Under the pieces are notes generated by a model. The model worked only from the letters and a program-made list of their open reading frames with translations, did no database searches and had not been told where the DNA came from. A program made the position numbers and the translations under genes. From assembly GCF_003285005.1 (NCBI RefSeq), contig NZ_QMFA01000034.1, positions 17,684-81,683 on the forward strand: a DNA stretch of 64,000 nucleotides, in the 5' to 3' direction. Shown here one piece after another: positions 6,511-15,220 of the stretch (its first letter is position 1; every line of letters begins with the position of its first letter). This DNA is from Paenibacillus sp. YN15 (GTDB lineage: Bacteria > Bacillota > Bacilli > Paenibacillales > NBRC-103111).

Positions 6511-8070
6511 TTATTTTTTGCTCTTCAGATAAGATGCCTTATACTCTTCCATCATCTTGTCCCCGCCGTTCTTTTTCCACTTCTCCACTTCCGCTTTCCA
6601 GCCCGCTTCATCAATTTTGCCCATAATGAACTTGGTTTCGGCGTCGGTAATCTGCTGCTCCAGCTCGCTGCCCCGCTCCGTGTAGGTGGCGGAAGCCAGG
6701 GTCAAGGCCGGATTCGGCACGGCGTATTTGTCATTGTCGGCGACGATTTTATTGTTCTTGAGGAACAAGTCCGTTTGCTTCATCGGCTTATCCATATTGT
6801 AAGCCTCCCCGCGCTGGAGCAGGGTGTCGCGGTAGGGCTTCACTTCCTTGGCGTCGGCATCCTTATCCAGGGGAATGGTAAAATTGCCCTCCACCTTATA
6901 GTGTTTGCCCTCGATCCCCTTGTTAAGCAGGTACACCATCTCTTTGTCCAGCAGCTGATCCAGGAAGGTCAGGATTCGCTTCATCTCGGCTTCGGTTTTA
7001 ACCGCGGATTTCGGAATGGCCAAAATACCGGCATTGCCGCTTTCGCCAGGTACCCGGATGCCGCCTGCCCCTTCCATCGGAACCGCATCGATTACGGCGG
7101 TAGGCACCACCTTCTCCAGATTCGTCTGCATGGACTGGGCGTTGCCGCCGGAAATCCGCATAGCCACGCGGCCCGATTCATAGGTTTTGTCGATGGTCAG
7201 GGCATCGGTAACGGCAAAATCCTGATTGATCAGCTTTTCGTCGTACAGCCGTTTGAACAGCTTCAGCGTGTTAGTAAATTCATCGGTCATAAACTCCGGG
7301 GTAAAATTGCCCTGGGCATCCACCTTCCATTTGTTCGGACCGCCCTGGGCCACGCTCAGGCGGGTCAGGGTGGAGGCGACACCCTGATTGTAGTTCTTAT
7401 CCAGCATCAGCCCGTAGGTATCCCTCTTGCCGTTTTTATCCGGATCGGCGTCTGCTGCCGTTTTCAACACATTATACCATTCATCCAGAGTTTTCGGCAC
7501 CTTCAGGCCCATGGCGTCAAACCAGTCCTTGCGGTAATGGAGCACCGCGCGGCCAATTCCCCGGTAGACCGGAATGCCGTACAGCTTGCCGTCCACCTTG
7601 ATATTGTCATAGTAAATATCCGACTGGGCGGACAGATTCTTGTAATCCTTCAGGTACGGCCCCACCTCCCAAAATACGCCGGACTGCATGGCGCTGACGA
7701 TAGTAGGCACGTAGCTGACCTTCACCAGCTTGGGAAGCTCTCCGGAGGCAAGCATGACATTGATTTTCTCGTCGTAGCCGGAGGTGGGAATCCACTGGAA
7801 GCTCAGATTGGTGTTGGTGTATTTGGCAAGAGCCTGCTCCATGGGATTTCCTTTGGCCGGAATCTCTCCGGGCTGGTGGACTGCAATGGTAAGGTCAAGG
7901 GGCTTCAGCTCCTCCTTGGCCGCCTGGCTGGCAGCGGGACTGGCCGCCGGACCGGCGCTGCCTGCTGGGCTTGCGCTGCCCGCCCCTTGCCCGTCATCCG
8001 ATCCGCAGGCCGATAATACGGTGGCGGCCAACATGATGCCGCCCATAATACATGCCGTTTTTTTCATCAT
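6511..8070 (-). CDS. Extracellular sugar-binding lipoprotein of an LplA-type ABC transporter
   Basis: 519 residues. The N-terminus is a lipoprotein signal peptide (MMKKTACIMGG, hydrophobic core, lipobox LSAC with Cys22) followed by a Gly/Ala/Ser/Pro linker. The rest has the long LplA/YtcQ-type solute-binding fold, including ARYTNTNLSFQWIPTSGYD-like and RDTYGLMLDKNYNQG segments near 70 and 180. It is tethered outside the membrane and presents xylo-oligosaccharides (inferred from the adjacent GH52 enzyme) to the permeases at 8185-10056. A second paralogue lies at 10336-11832. GGAGGG sits 9 bases before the first ATG; the gap to GH52 is 34 bases, supporting one transcript. Confidence 0.9.
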   Translation of the reverse strand: MMKKTACIMGGIMLAATVLSACGSDDGQGAGSASPAGSAGPAASPAASQAAKEELKPLDLTIAVHQPGEIPAKGNPMEQALAKYTNTNLSFQWIPTSGYDEKINVMLASGELPKLVKVSYVPTIVSAMQSGVFWEVGPYLKDYKNLSAQSDIYYDNIKVDGKLYGIPVYRGIGRAVLHYRKDWFDAMGLKVPKTLDEWYNVLKTAADADPDKNGKRDTYGLMLDKNYNQGVASTLTRLSVAQGGPNKWKVDAQGNFTPEFMTDEFTNTLKLFKRLYDEKLINQDFAVTDALTIDKTYESGRVAMRISGGNAQSMQTNLEKVVPTAVIDAVPMEGAGGIRVPGESGNAGILAIPKSAVKTEAEMKRILTFLDQLLDKEMVYLLNKGIEGKHYKVEGNFTIPLDKDADAKEVKPYRDTLLQRGEAYNMDKPMKQTDLFLKNNKIVADNDKYAVPNPALTLASATYTERGSELEQQITDAETKFIMGKIDEAGWKAEVEKWKKNGGDKMMEEYKASYLKSKK

Positions 8071-8184
8071 TTTTTCTTTCCCTCCGCTATTGGTGGTATT
8101 GGTCTATGGGAAATCCGGGCCGGTCTGCCGAAGTGCCAGGCAGCCGTCCGGATGTGCATAGCATACAGCTCTTGCCGGCAGCAC

Positions 8185-9057
8185 TCAGCCTTTGACCGAG
8201 CCCAGCATAACTCCTTTGGCAAAATGCTTCTGCAGGAACGGATACACCAGCAGAATCGGAACTGTGGCAAACACGATAACCGCCATGCGGATGGTAAGCG
8301 GCTGGATATCCGTATTGTCGATGGAGGTATCGCCGATGCGGCTTTGGGACAGGATGACAATCTGGCGGAGCAGCACCTGAATGGGGTACAGCCGGCTGTC
8401 GTTGATGTACAGAATGGCATTAAAGAACTGGTTCCAGTGGCCCACCGCATAAAACAGGCCGAAGGTGGCCATAGCCGGCAGGGACAGGGGCAGCACAATG
8501 CGGAACAGGACCCCTACATCGGTGCAGCCGTCGATCCGTCCCGAGTCCTCCAGCCCGTCGGGAATCTGCTGGAAGAAGTTCTTCAACACAATCAGATTGA
8601 AGGCGCTGATGGCGCTGGGGATCATAAGCGACCACAGGGAGTTGGTCAGATGCAGCCCCTTCACCACAAAATAGGTGGGAATCATGCCGCCGCCGAACAG
8701 CATGGTGAACAGCACGCCCAAAAGCACTACCTGACGGCCCCGCAGCCGGGTTTTGGCCAGAGGATAGGCCATCAGAGAGGTGAAAAACAGGTTGATCACC
8801 GTTCCCACCACCGTAATATAAATGGAGACCAGCATGCTCCGGAACAGCGTGTCCGTGGAGAAAATGTAGCGGTACGACGCCAATGACCATTCCTTGGGCC
8901 ACAGAATCAAGCCGCCCCTGGCCACCTCCGCCGGGCTGGTAAACGACACGGCCAGCACGTATATAAACGGCATGACGCATACGGCTGCAATCACTGTCAG
9001 CAGCAGGGCATTCACAATGTCAAAAATCCGGTTGCCTAGTGTTTTATCATGTTGCAT
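8185..9057 (-). CDS. Carbohydrate ABC transporter permease (LplC type)
   Basis: 290 residues with about six transmembrane helices, starting IFDIVNALLLTVIAAVCVMPFIYVLAVSFTS. The cytoplasmic EAA-like loop appears as DGLEDSGRIDGCTDVG with RIVLPLSLPA near residue 190, the site that docks the ATPase subunit. It ends KHFAKGVMLGSVKG, typical of this family. It forms a heterodimeric channel with the permease at 9091-10056. No ATP-binding subunit is encoded nearby, so a shared MsmX-type ATPase elsewhere is likely. Located in the GH52 operon between the partner permease and the binding protein. Confidence 0.92.
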   Translation of the reverse strand: MQHDKTLGNRIFDIVNALLLTVIAAVCVMPFIYVLAVSFTSPAEVARGGLILWPKEWSLASYRYIFSTDTLFRSMLVSIYITVVGTVINLFFTSLMAYPLAKTRLRGRQVVLLGVLFTMLFGGGMIPTYFVVKGLHLTNSLWSLMIPSAISAFNLIVLKNFFQQIPDGLEDSGRIDGCTDVGVLFRIVLPLSLPAMATFGLFYAVGHWNQFFNAILYINDSRLYPIQVLLRQIVILSQSRIGDTSIDNTDIQPLTIRMAVIVFATVPILLVYPFLQKHFAKGVMLGSVKG

Positions 9058-9090
9058 GATGTGCTCCTCCGTTCCTCGTTAGGGCAAGCA

Positions 9091-10056
9091 TTAATAAATG
9101 CCCTCCTCACCGAATTTCTTGGCCAGCCAGTTGGACCCCAGCACCAGCACCAAACCTACGGCGGATTTGAACAGCCCCACCGCTGCGCTGTAGCTGTATT
9201 GGGCCTGGGTCATGCCCTTGGTATAGACGTAGGTGTCGAAGACCTCCCCCACTTCCCGGTTGGTGGGCGTCAGCATGAGGAAGATGTGCTCGAAGCCGGA
9301 ATCCAGGAAATTCCCCAGCCGGAGAATGAACAAAATGACGATGGTGCTGCGGATGGCGGGAAGGGTAATATGCCACAGCTGGCGCCAGCGGCCTGCCCCG
9401 TCAATCCGGGCGGCCTCATACAGCTGGAGATCCACCCCTGCCAAAGCAGCCAGGAAGATAACCGTTCCCCAGCCCACCTCTTTCCAGATGGATTGGGTAA
9501 TGATCATGGTCCGGAACCATTCCGCTTCCAGCAGGAAGGCGATTTTTTGGCCGGTGAGCCGGTAGAGAAACTCGTTTAACACGCCATTTTCCGTGGTCAG
9601 CAGGATATAGAAAATTCCCACCACCACCACCCAGGAAACGAAGTGGGGAATATAAACCAGGGTTTGAATGAAGTTTTTGAATTTGGCCCGCCGCACCTCA
9701 TTGAGCATCAGGGACAGAATGATGGGCATGGGGAAAAAGAAAATCAGATTGTATACCGCCAGAATAACGGTATTGCGGAACAGCACGCCGAACTGCGGCT
9801 CGGAGAAGAACCGTTCAAAATGTTTAAGGCCGACCCACGGACTGCCCAAAAAACCGGTATAGGGCTTGTAGTCCTGGAAGGCCATGGTTACCCCGTACAT
9901 GGGCACATACTTGAATACAATAAAATAGATCACGCCGGGGAGCAGCATCAGATACAGCCATTTATCCCGGACCATATCCCGCAGCAGAATGCCCAGCTTG
10001 CCCTTCCTGGCCTGCAGGCCGGGAGCCACCGCCGGAGCAGCCACTTCCTGTTTCAT
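9091..10056 (-). CDS. Sugar ABC transporter permease (LplB type)
   Basis: 321 residues. A short basic N-terminus precedes LYLMLLPGVIYFIVFKYVPMYG, the hallmark first helix of LplB/YtcP-partner permeases. The EAA loop YEAARIDGAGRWRQLWHITL lies near residue 220 and five further membrane helices are visible. Cytoplasmic membrane channel subunit for an oligosaccharide, probably a xyloside. It is the first gene of the permease-permease-binding protein-GH52 operon. AGGAGG lies 9 bases before the ATG, and the upstream region carries repeated TAAAACCATG boxes that may bind the AraC regulator at 11880-14198. Confidence 0.92.
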   Translation of the reverse strand: MKQEVAAPAVAPGLQARKGKLGILLRDMVRDKWLYLMLLPGVIYFIVFKYVPMYGVTMAFQDYKPYTGFLGSPWVGLKHFERFFSEPQFGVLFRNTVILAVYNLIFFFPMPIILSLMLNEVRRAKFKNFIQTLVYIPHFVSWVVVVGIFYILLTTENGVLNEFLYRLTGQKIAFLLEAEWFRTMIITQSIWKEVGWGTVIFLAALAGVDLQLYEAARIDGAGRWRQLWHITLPAIRSTIVILFILRLGNFLDSGFEHIFLMLTPTNREVGEVFDTYVYTKGMTQAQYSYSAAVGLFKSAVGLVLVLGSNWLAKKFGEEGIY

Positions 10057-10128
10057 CTTCGCAACCTCCTATGAGTTCTCTGTGTTCTGCCCCCATCTTG
10101 AACCAGGTTGCCATAACAGGCTATAGGG

Positions 10129-10212
10129 CTGGTAAAACCATGTTGCCGTGGGCAGCGGGAATTCCCGGGAATATGCCATTCACAACTTTCGGATGCGCAT
10201 GATAAAACCATG
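10129..10212. promoter_or_regulatory. Repeated YTGRTAAAACCATG boxes and ATTCCCGGGAAT palindrome before lplB-like gene
   Basis: CTGGTAAAACCATG (10129-10142) and ATGATAAAACCATG (10199-10212) are direct repeats 70 bp apart, with the perfect palindrome ATTCCCGGGAAT (10161-10172) between them. They lie 73-156 bp upstream of the permease start. Similar CTGATRAAA strings occur before the AraC regulator (14282-14327). AraC-family proteins usually bind direct repeats, so this is a candidate activator region. Confidence 0.4.
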
Positions 10213-10257
10213 GGAAACTCCGGCTGTGCTGCGGACAGTGGCGGGGCGGGAGGCGGC

Positions 10258-10298
10258 AAAAAAACAGCCCCGGCTCTGCATCATTGCAGAACCGGGAC
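10258..10298 (-). terminator. Rho-independent terminator after the second binding protein
   Basis: On the minus strand CCCGGTTCTGCA pairs with TGCAGAGCCGGG around a 4-base ATGA loop, followed by CTGTTTTTTT. It lies about 40 bases past the stop of the binding protein 10336-11832 and separates that gene from the permease operon. Confidence 0.85.
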
Positions 10299-10335
10299 CG
10301 CAGATTTGAAGCCATATCCGTTTGGAGCCTTTGTT

Positions 10336-11832
10336 TTATTTCCTGTTCCGTTTGCTGTAGGCCTCCTCGTATTCATGGATCACCCGTTCCCCGCCGGCCT
10401 GCCTCCACTTGGCCAGCTCAGCCTCCCAGCCCGCTTCGTCAATCAGCCCCATAATAAATTTGGTTTCCGCATCCGTGATAAGGGTGTCCAGCTCCTTGCC
10501 CAGCTCCGCAAAGGTATCGGATTCCAGCGTCAGGGCAGGATTATCCACAATATGCGCCCTGTTCTCCCTGTTGATTTGCTGGCTCTTCCGGAACAGCTCC
10601 GGCTGGGAGCTGGGTTTGATGGCATCCGATTCCTCGGCCTGGCGCAGCAGCATGTCCCGGTAAGGCTTCACTTCCTTCAGGTCCAGCGTGCGGTCCAGCA
10701 CCTCCGTAAACGCCCCTGCATCCTTCCAATGGCGGTTCTCCACCCCCTTGCCAATAACAGTCTGCATCGGCGGCTCCAGCAGCTTGTCGAGAAACTGCAG
10801 AATTTTTTTGACCTCGGCCAGAGTTTTCACGGAATCCTTGGGAATGGCAAAAAATCCGGCATTCCCCGCTTCCCCGGGCAACCGGATGCCCGCTGGCCCC
10901 CGGAGGGGAGCCACGTCCACCGCGGCGTCCGGAACGGTTTTGCCCAGCTTATCCATCCAGGTCTGGGCATTGCCGCCGTTAATCTGGATGCCGGCCCGGC
11001 CCGAATCGTAAATTCTTGCCGTTTCATTGGTATCCACCACGGCAAAGTCGGAATTGATCAGCTTTTCCTGATACAGCCGCCGGAACATCTTCATAGTTTC
11101 CAAAAAGGGCTTGGTCATAAATTCCGGGGTAAACCGCCCGTCCTTCTCCAGCCACTTGTTGGGCCCGCCCTGGGAGACAGAGATCCGGGTCAAAAGGGAG
11201 CCGACATCCTGGTTGTACCTTTTTTCCAGCACCATGCCGTAGGTATCCCGCTTCCCGTTGCCGTCGGGATCATCCAGCGTCATGGCCCGCACCACCCGGT
11301 ACCAATCCTCCAGGGTAACCGGCAATTGCAGACCCAACGCGTCAAACCAGTCCTTGCGGTACTGGATCACGGCCCGCCCCAGCTCCCGGATAATGGGGAT
11401 GCCGTAGATTCTGCCCTCCACCGAAATGTTGTCATAATATTGCCGGTCCAGCGCCGACAAGGACGGATACTCCTTCAGCAGCGGCCCCAGCTCCCAGAAT
11501 TGCTCCGCCTTCATGGTGGCGATGTAGGTGGGGGAATAGCTGATTTTGATCAGCTTGGGCATTTCCCCGGAAGCGATCATCAGCCGCAGCTTGTCATCGT
11601 AAGCGGACAGGGGAATCCACTGGATTTGCAAATCGGTATGGGTATAGGCTTCAATGGCTTGCTCCACGGCATTATTCTTGGGAGGCAGCTCTCCGATCAG
11701 AGGGGCCCCGATGGACAAATAAAACGGACTTTCCCCGCCGGTGCCGCCGTCTTCTCCGCCCCAGGAGCCGCATCCTGCAAGCATCCCCGCCACAATCAGA
11801 AAAACGCAACCAGCCGCCACCGCTTTCTTCAT
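10336..11832 (-). CDS. Second LplA-type extracellular sugar-binding lipoprotein
   Basis: 498 residues, lipoprotein signal peptide with lipobox LAGC (Cys21). It parallels the binding protein at 6511-8070 throughout: both share IGELPPKNN/PGEIPAKGN, YTHTDLQIQWIPLSAYD, VIQYRKDWFDALGLQLP, RDTYGM, INGGNAQTWM, ETKFIMG-IDEAGWEAE and near-identical lengths. A gene duplication is therefore clear. It sits directly after the membrane AraC regulator (48-base gap) and is closed by its own terminator. It may act as the sensor's sugar-binding partner or as an alternative receptor for the same permeases; neither is proven. Confidence 0.9.
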   Translation of the reverse strand: MKKAVAAGCVFLIVAGMLAGCGSWGGEDGGTGGESPFYLSIGAPLIGELPPKNNAVEQAIEAYTHTDLQIQWIPLSAYDDKLRLMIASGEMPKLIKISYSPTYIATMKAEQFWELGPLLKEYPSLSALDRQYYDNISVEGRIYGIPIIRELGRAVIQYRKDWFDALGLQLPVTLEDWYRVVRAMTLDDPDGNGKRDTYGMVLEKRYNQDVGSLLTRISVSQGGPNKWLEKDGRFTPEFMTKPFLETMKMFRRLYQEKLINSDFAVVDTNETARIYDSGRAGIQINGGNAQTWMDKLGKTVPDAAVDVAPLRGPAGIRLPGEAGNAGFFAIPKDSVKTLAEVKKILQFLDKLLEPPMQTVIGKGVENRHWKDAGAFTEVLDRTLDLKEVKPYRDMLLRQAEESDAIKPSSQPELFRKSQQINRENRAHIVDNPALTLESDTFAELGKELDTLITDAETKFIMGLIDEAGWEAELAKWRQAGGERVIHEYEEAYSKRNRK

Positions 11833-11879
11833 CCGGCTCCACCTTTTTCTTTAGGATATCATGTATTGCCCGGCCAGGA

Positions 11880-14198
11880 TTACTCCAGTTGCCCCTTCAG
11901 AATCTTCTCCCGGTACTGTCCCGGTGTGAGATGGTACATTTTTTTGTAGCTGCGGATAAAGGAGCTGACGTTATTGTAATGCAGCCGTTGGCTGATCTCG
12001 GAGATTTTCAGGTCGGTGGTCTCCAGCATCGCCTTGGCCATTTTCATCCGGTAGTCGGTCAGATATTCGCTGAAGGGAATGCCGATTTCCTGCTTGAAAA
12101 TCCGGCTCAAATAAACGGGATGGTAATTGAGAAGCTGCGAGCAGGATTCCAGGGTAATGTCCCGGTCGTATTGCTCCTGGATCATCTGCACCAGCTTGTC
12201 GGCGATTTTGATATACTGGCTCTCCGACTTTTCCGACAAGACCCGGATCATCGGGCCGAACAGCTTCGATTCAAACCAATGGATAATTTCCTCCCGGGTC
12301 TGCAGGTGGAACAGCCGCTCCATCACTCCATCGTCCCCCCACAGCTTCTGCAGGGAGATTCCCTGCTCCTGCACCAGCTGGATAAGCCGGGAGGCCAGCT
12401 GCACAAGCAGGATTTGGTGCTTTTCCAGGTGGCCTTCCTTATACAAAAGCGCATTTAAATATTGCTGGAAAACGGCGGAGGCGCTTTGGGGCTGCAGCTC
12501 CTTAATGGCGTAAACAAGCCTTTCCTCCAGCACCTTCAGATGGGAATTTTCGTAGCGGTCTGTCCCCTGGCTGTTCTCAATATCGCCGTAATGGACAATG
12601 ATCTCCGGCCCCAGATTGATCCGCGCCTTCAAGGCGGTGAGGCTTTCGCCGAATGCCTTGACCGTATCGGTAAGCTGGACAAAGGGATTGCTGATGCCGA
12701 TGCTCACCTTCAGCTGCAGTACCTGGTCGGCATACCGCCTGATGCATTCCGCCGCTTCATAAAACAGGCCCCGGACCTCTTCCCTGTTTTCCTGATCCGC
12801 AGCAAGCAGCGTCACCTGGGACTGGTTGATGGTAATGGGCGGAAAACGCATGGAGGCCGGGAGCACCTCCTGGGCAATATTGCTGATGGCGTACAGCAAG
12901 AGCTCCCGGTCCTCCTCGCTGTAGCGGGTTTCCTGGAGATTGTCAATCTGGAGAGCCAGTACGCCCAGCCATTTCCAACCGGCGGGAAAGCCGTCTCTGG
13001 AGGAGCGGAACAGGTAGTCATTCTCCGTCATTTGGCCCGTAAACAGCTTCAGCACGAAAAATTCCTTCAAATGACTGGCTTGCCCCAGCATCTGCTGCTC
13101 CACCCGGTCCCGGGAAACAGCCAGAGACTGCATGCTGTTTTTGATAAATTCCAGCTCATCCTTTTTCGGCTGGGTCTGATGCTCCTGGCCGGAGGAGCCC
13201 AACCCCCTGGCCACCTCCAGCAGGTTGCCGATGGGTTTGTACATCCGCCTGCTGCCATATAGCGCCGCGGCAACGACAATAAGCAGAATGGAGGCACAGA
13301 CCAGGAAGGTCAGCTGGGCAATTTTGTCCGTTTCCTTCTGCAGCTCGCCGATGGAGACCACAGACACATAGGTCCAGCTGTTATAGGTGGAGGAGCGGTA
13401 CAGCACGGCTATTTCCTCGCCGTCCAGCTTCATATTGAACAGCCCCTGGCCCTGCCGCTCATCCTGGGCAGCCGCAAGACGCTGCTCCACGGCGCGGCTC
13501 ACTCCCGCATAGCGGTTCTTCTCCGCCTCGGATGCCAGCACATCGGCCCCGTCCCGGTCGAGAATATAGTTGCGGTTGGAAATATTGGAGGGGGCCAGCG
13601 CCTCATTGATTTCCGACGCCACAATCCGGATAACGAGAAGCCCCTGGGGTTTGTCCGTCTGGGGCAGGATGGGGATTTTGTGCACCAATGTAATGGATTC
13701 CACCGAATCGGCAAACCCGTCCCCGTTGGAGGGAGCCAGCCCTGTATACCACTGGATGCTTTTCGGCTCCTTGGCATAACCGGCAAACTCCTGGTTGTCC
13801 TCAAATTGCTCCAGCGGCTTCAGAACATTTAAGTTCAGCACCCAGCTGCGGTTAAAATTCACCAGATACGCCTGGGTAATGACGGCATCGCCGGATTGCA
13901 AATTGTACAGCTCCTTGGAGAGCTCCCGGACCGATTCAAAATCCGCTGAGCCGAAGGAGGTATTCATGGATGACTTGACCAGAGACGAGTTGGCAAATTG
14001 GGTAGCCGATTTTTCAATGGACTTGAGCATCTGCTCCACCCGCAGCTGGGTCTGCGCCAGCCATTCCATATTCACCTCTTTTACCTTTTTCTCGATGTCC
14101 CCGGAAGCCATGGAATGGGAAACGAAGCCGATCAGCACAGCGGGGAGCATGCCTAACACCAGACTGTACGAAAGTAAACGCAGCGAATATTTGCTCAA
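11880..14198 (-). CDS. Membrane-anchored AraC-family regulator with extracellular sensor
   Basis: 772 residues. A transmembrane helix near 8-28 (LLSYSLVLGMLPAVLIGFVS) is followed by an extracellular Cache-like domain of about 250 residues. A second helix lies near 300-315 (LTFLVCASILLIVVAAALYG), then a HAMP-like stretch. The C-terminus is an AraC HTH (LESCSQLLNYHPVYLSRIFK and ISQRLHYNNVSSFIRSYKK). This one-piece sensor/regulator type is common beside LplABC transporters in Paenibacillus. It probably detects extracellular oligosaccharide and activates the downstream GH52/ABC locus. It precedes the second binding protein on the same strand. Confidence 0.9.
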   Translation of the reverse strand: MSKYSLRLLSYSLVLGMLPAVLIGFVSHSMASGDIEKKVKEVNMEWLAQTQLRVEQMLKSIEKSATQFANSSLVKSSMNTSFGSADFESVRELSKELYNLQSGDAVITQAYLVNFNRSWVLNLNVLKPLEQFEDNQEFAGYAKEPKSIQWYTGLAPSNGDGFADSVESITLVHKIPILPQTDKPQGLLVIRIVASEINEALAPSNISNRNYILDRDGADVLASEAEKNRYAGVSRAVEQRLAAAQDERQGQGLFNMKLDGEEIAVLYRSSTYNSWTYVSVVSIGELQKETDKIAQLTFLVCASILLIVVAAALYGSRRMYKPIGNLLEVARGLGSSGQEHQTQPKKDELEFIKNSMQSLAVSRDRVEQQMLGQASHLKEFFVLKLFTGQMTENDYLFRSSRDGFPAGWKWLGVLALQIDNLQETRYSEEDRELLLYAISNIAQEVLPASMRFPPITINQSQVTLLAADQENREEVRGLFYEAAECIRRYADQVLQLKVSIGISNPFVQLTDTVKAFGESLTALKARINLGPEIIVHYGDIENSQGTDRYENSHLKVLEERLVYAIKELQPQSASAVFQQYLNALLYKEGHLEKHQILLVQLASRLIQLVQEQGISLQKLWGDDGVMERLFHLQTREEIIHWFESKLFGPMIRVLSEKSESQYIKIADKLVQMIQEQYDRDITLESCSQLLNYHPVYLSRIFKQEIGIPFSEYLTDYRMKMAKAMLETTDLKISEISQRLHYNNVSSFIRSYKKMYHLTPGQYREKILKGQLE

Positions 14199-14281
14199 TC
14201 GGATTCCTCCTGGAGTCTATTTCATCCATTCGCTTCAGATAACCTATAAGCATCATCTCCCGCCGGGAAATGACATGCAAT

Positions 14282-14327
14282 ATGCCTGATAAAACTTTTT
14301 AGGCCGCCAAAACCATACCTGATGAAA
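14282..14327. promoter_or_regulatory. Two ATRCCTGATRAAA direct repeats upstream of the AraC-type regulator
   Basis: ATGCCTGATAAAA starts at 14282 and ATACCTGATGAAA at 14315, a 33-bp period that is close to three helical turns. They lie about 85-130 bp upstream of the regulator start. The CTGATRAAA core resembles the boxes at 10129-10212, which would fit autoregulation by the AraC protein. Confidence 0.4.
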
Positions 14328-14355
14328 TGATTGGGCCGGCCCTTTGCCAAAACAA

Positions 14356-14390
14356 GCAGAAAAGCCTGCAAGAAAATCCCGCAGGCTTGG
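14356..14390 (-). terminator. Terminator of the RNA methyltransferase/KtrA operon
   Basis: On the minus strand AAGCCTGC (14388 to 14381) pairs with GCAGGCTT (14369 to 14362) around an 11-base loop, continuing into CTTTTCTGC. It lies about 20 bases downstream of the SpoU methyltransferase stop. Confidence 0.7.
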
Positions 14391-14407
14391 TCCAACATGC
14401 GCTTAAA

Positions 14408-15220
14408 TTATTTTGAAAAATGCCGCTGCCGCACAGCCTCGTACAAAAGAATGCCCGTGGCCATAGCCACATTCAGGGATTCCGCTTGTCCCGGCATGGG
14501 GATAATAATGTCCTCGTTTACATATGCGGCCAGCTCCGGAGAAAGCCCGCTGCCCTCATTGCCCACCAGAAACCAGACGGACTGGCGCAGGTCCAGCTCG
14601 TAGCAGTGACGCCGGGCGTCCAGCCGGGTGCCCACCAGCCGGATGCCCTGCCGGCCCGCGGCAAGCAGCAGCTCCTTCAGGTCGCATTCCGCTATGGGCA
14701 GATGGAACAGGGAGCCCATGGTGGAGCGGACTGTCTTCGGGTTGTACAAATCCACTGTTCCCCGTCCCAGCAGCACACCGGTTGCTCCCGCGGCATCGGC
14801 GGTACGGATAATGGTCCCCAGATTGCCCGGGTCCTGAACCCCGTCCACAGCCACTACAAGGGCCTGTTTGGACTCCAAAAAAGCCGCCGCCTCATAGTCC
14901 GGTTTGGCGCATACGGCAACAACCCCTTGGGGGGTTTTGGTTTCCGTGCATTTGGCCAGAACCGTCTCGCTTACCCCTACCCATTCCACATTGCCGCTTT
15001 GCTCCGCCATAGCACCGGCAGAGCGGTAATGCTCCAGCTCCCCTGGCAGCTCCCGGTCCATGTTGTAAAGAATGGTCTGCACCTTTGCTTGCGACCGGAG
15101 GGCTTCCTGGGTCAGATGAACGCCTTCCAGCAGAAAAGCGCCCTGCTCATCCCTTCCCCGTTTGGTCAAAAGAGCGCTCCAGGCCTTTACCCGGGGATTG
15201 GCTGCCGATGTAATGATCAT
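14408..15220 (-). CDS. SpoU/TrmH-family 2'-O-ribose RNA methyltransferase
   Basis: 270 residues. The N-terminal substrate-binding domain begins ITSAANPRVKAWSALLTKRG. The C-terminal SPOUT knot domain has all three motifs: VQDPGNLGTIIRTADAAGAT (motif 1, near 135), LVGNEGSGLSPEL (motif 2, near 215) and IPMPGQAESLNVAMATGILL (motif 3, near 235). It should methylate a ribose in rRNA or tRNA using S-adenosylmethionine through the trefoil-knot site. Target nucleotide not deducible. Its ATG overlaps the KtrA-type stop (ATGA), so the two genes are translationally coupled; this pairing is common in Bacilli. Confidence 0.92.
   Translation of the reverse strand: MIITSAANPRVKAWSALLTKRGRDEQGAFLLEGVHLTQEALRSQAKVQTILYNMDRELPGELEHYRSAGAMAEQSGNVEWVGVSETVLAKCTETKTPQGVVAVCAKPDYEAAAFLESKQALVVAVDGVQDPGNLGTIIRTADAAGATGVLLGRGTVDLYNPKTVRSTMGSLFHLPIAECDLKELLLAAGRQGIRLVGTRLDARRHCYELDLRQSVWFLVGNEGSGLSPELAAYVNEDIIIPMPGQAESLNVAMATGILLYEAVRQRHFSK

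Noticed and set aside
6433..8016. Long plus-strand ORF (527 codons)
   Set aside because: It lies antisense to the sugar-binding protein gene 6511-8070 and its translation is His/Val/Gln-rich without a domain; it is a shadow of GC-biased third positions.
10210..11949. Plus-strand ORF of 579 codons opposite the second binding protein
   Set aside because: Same antisense shadow pattern; no ribosome site and no recognisable fold.
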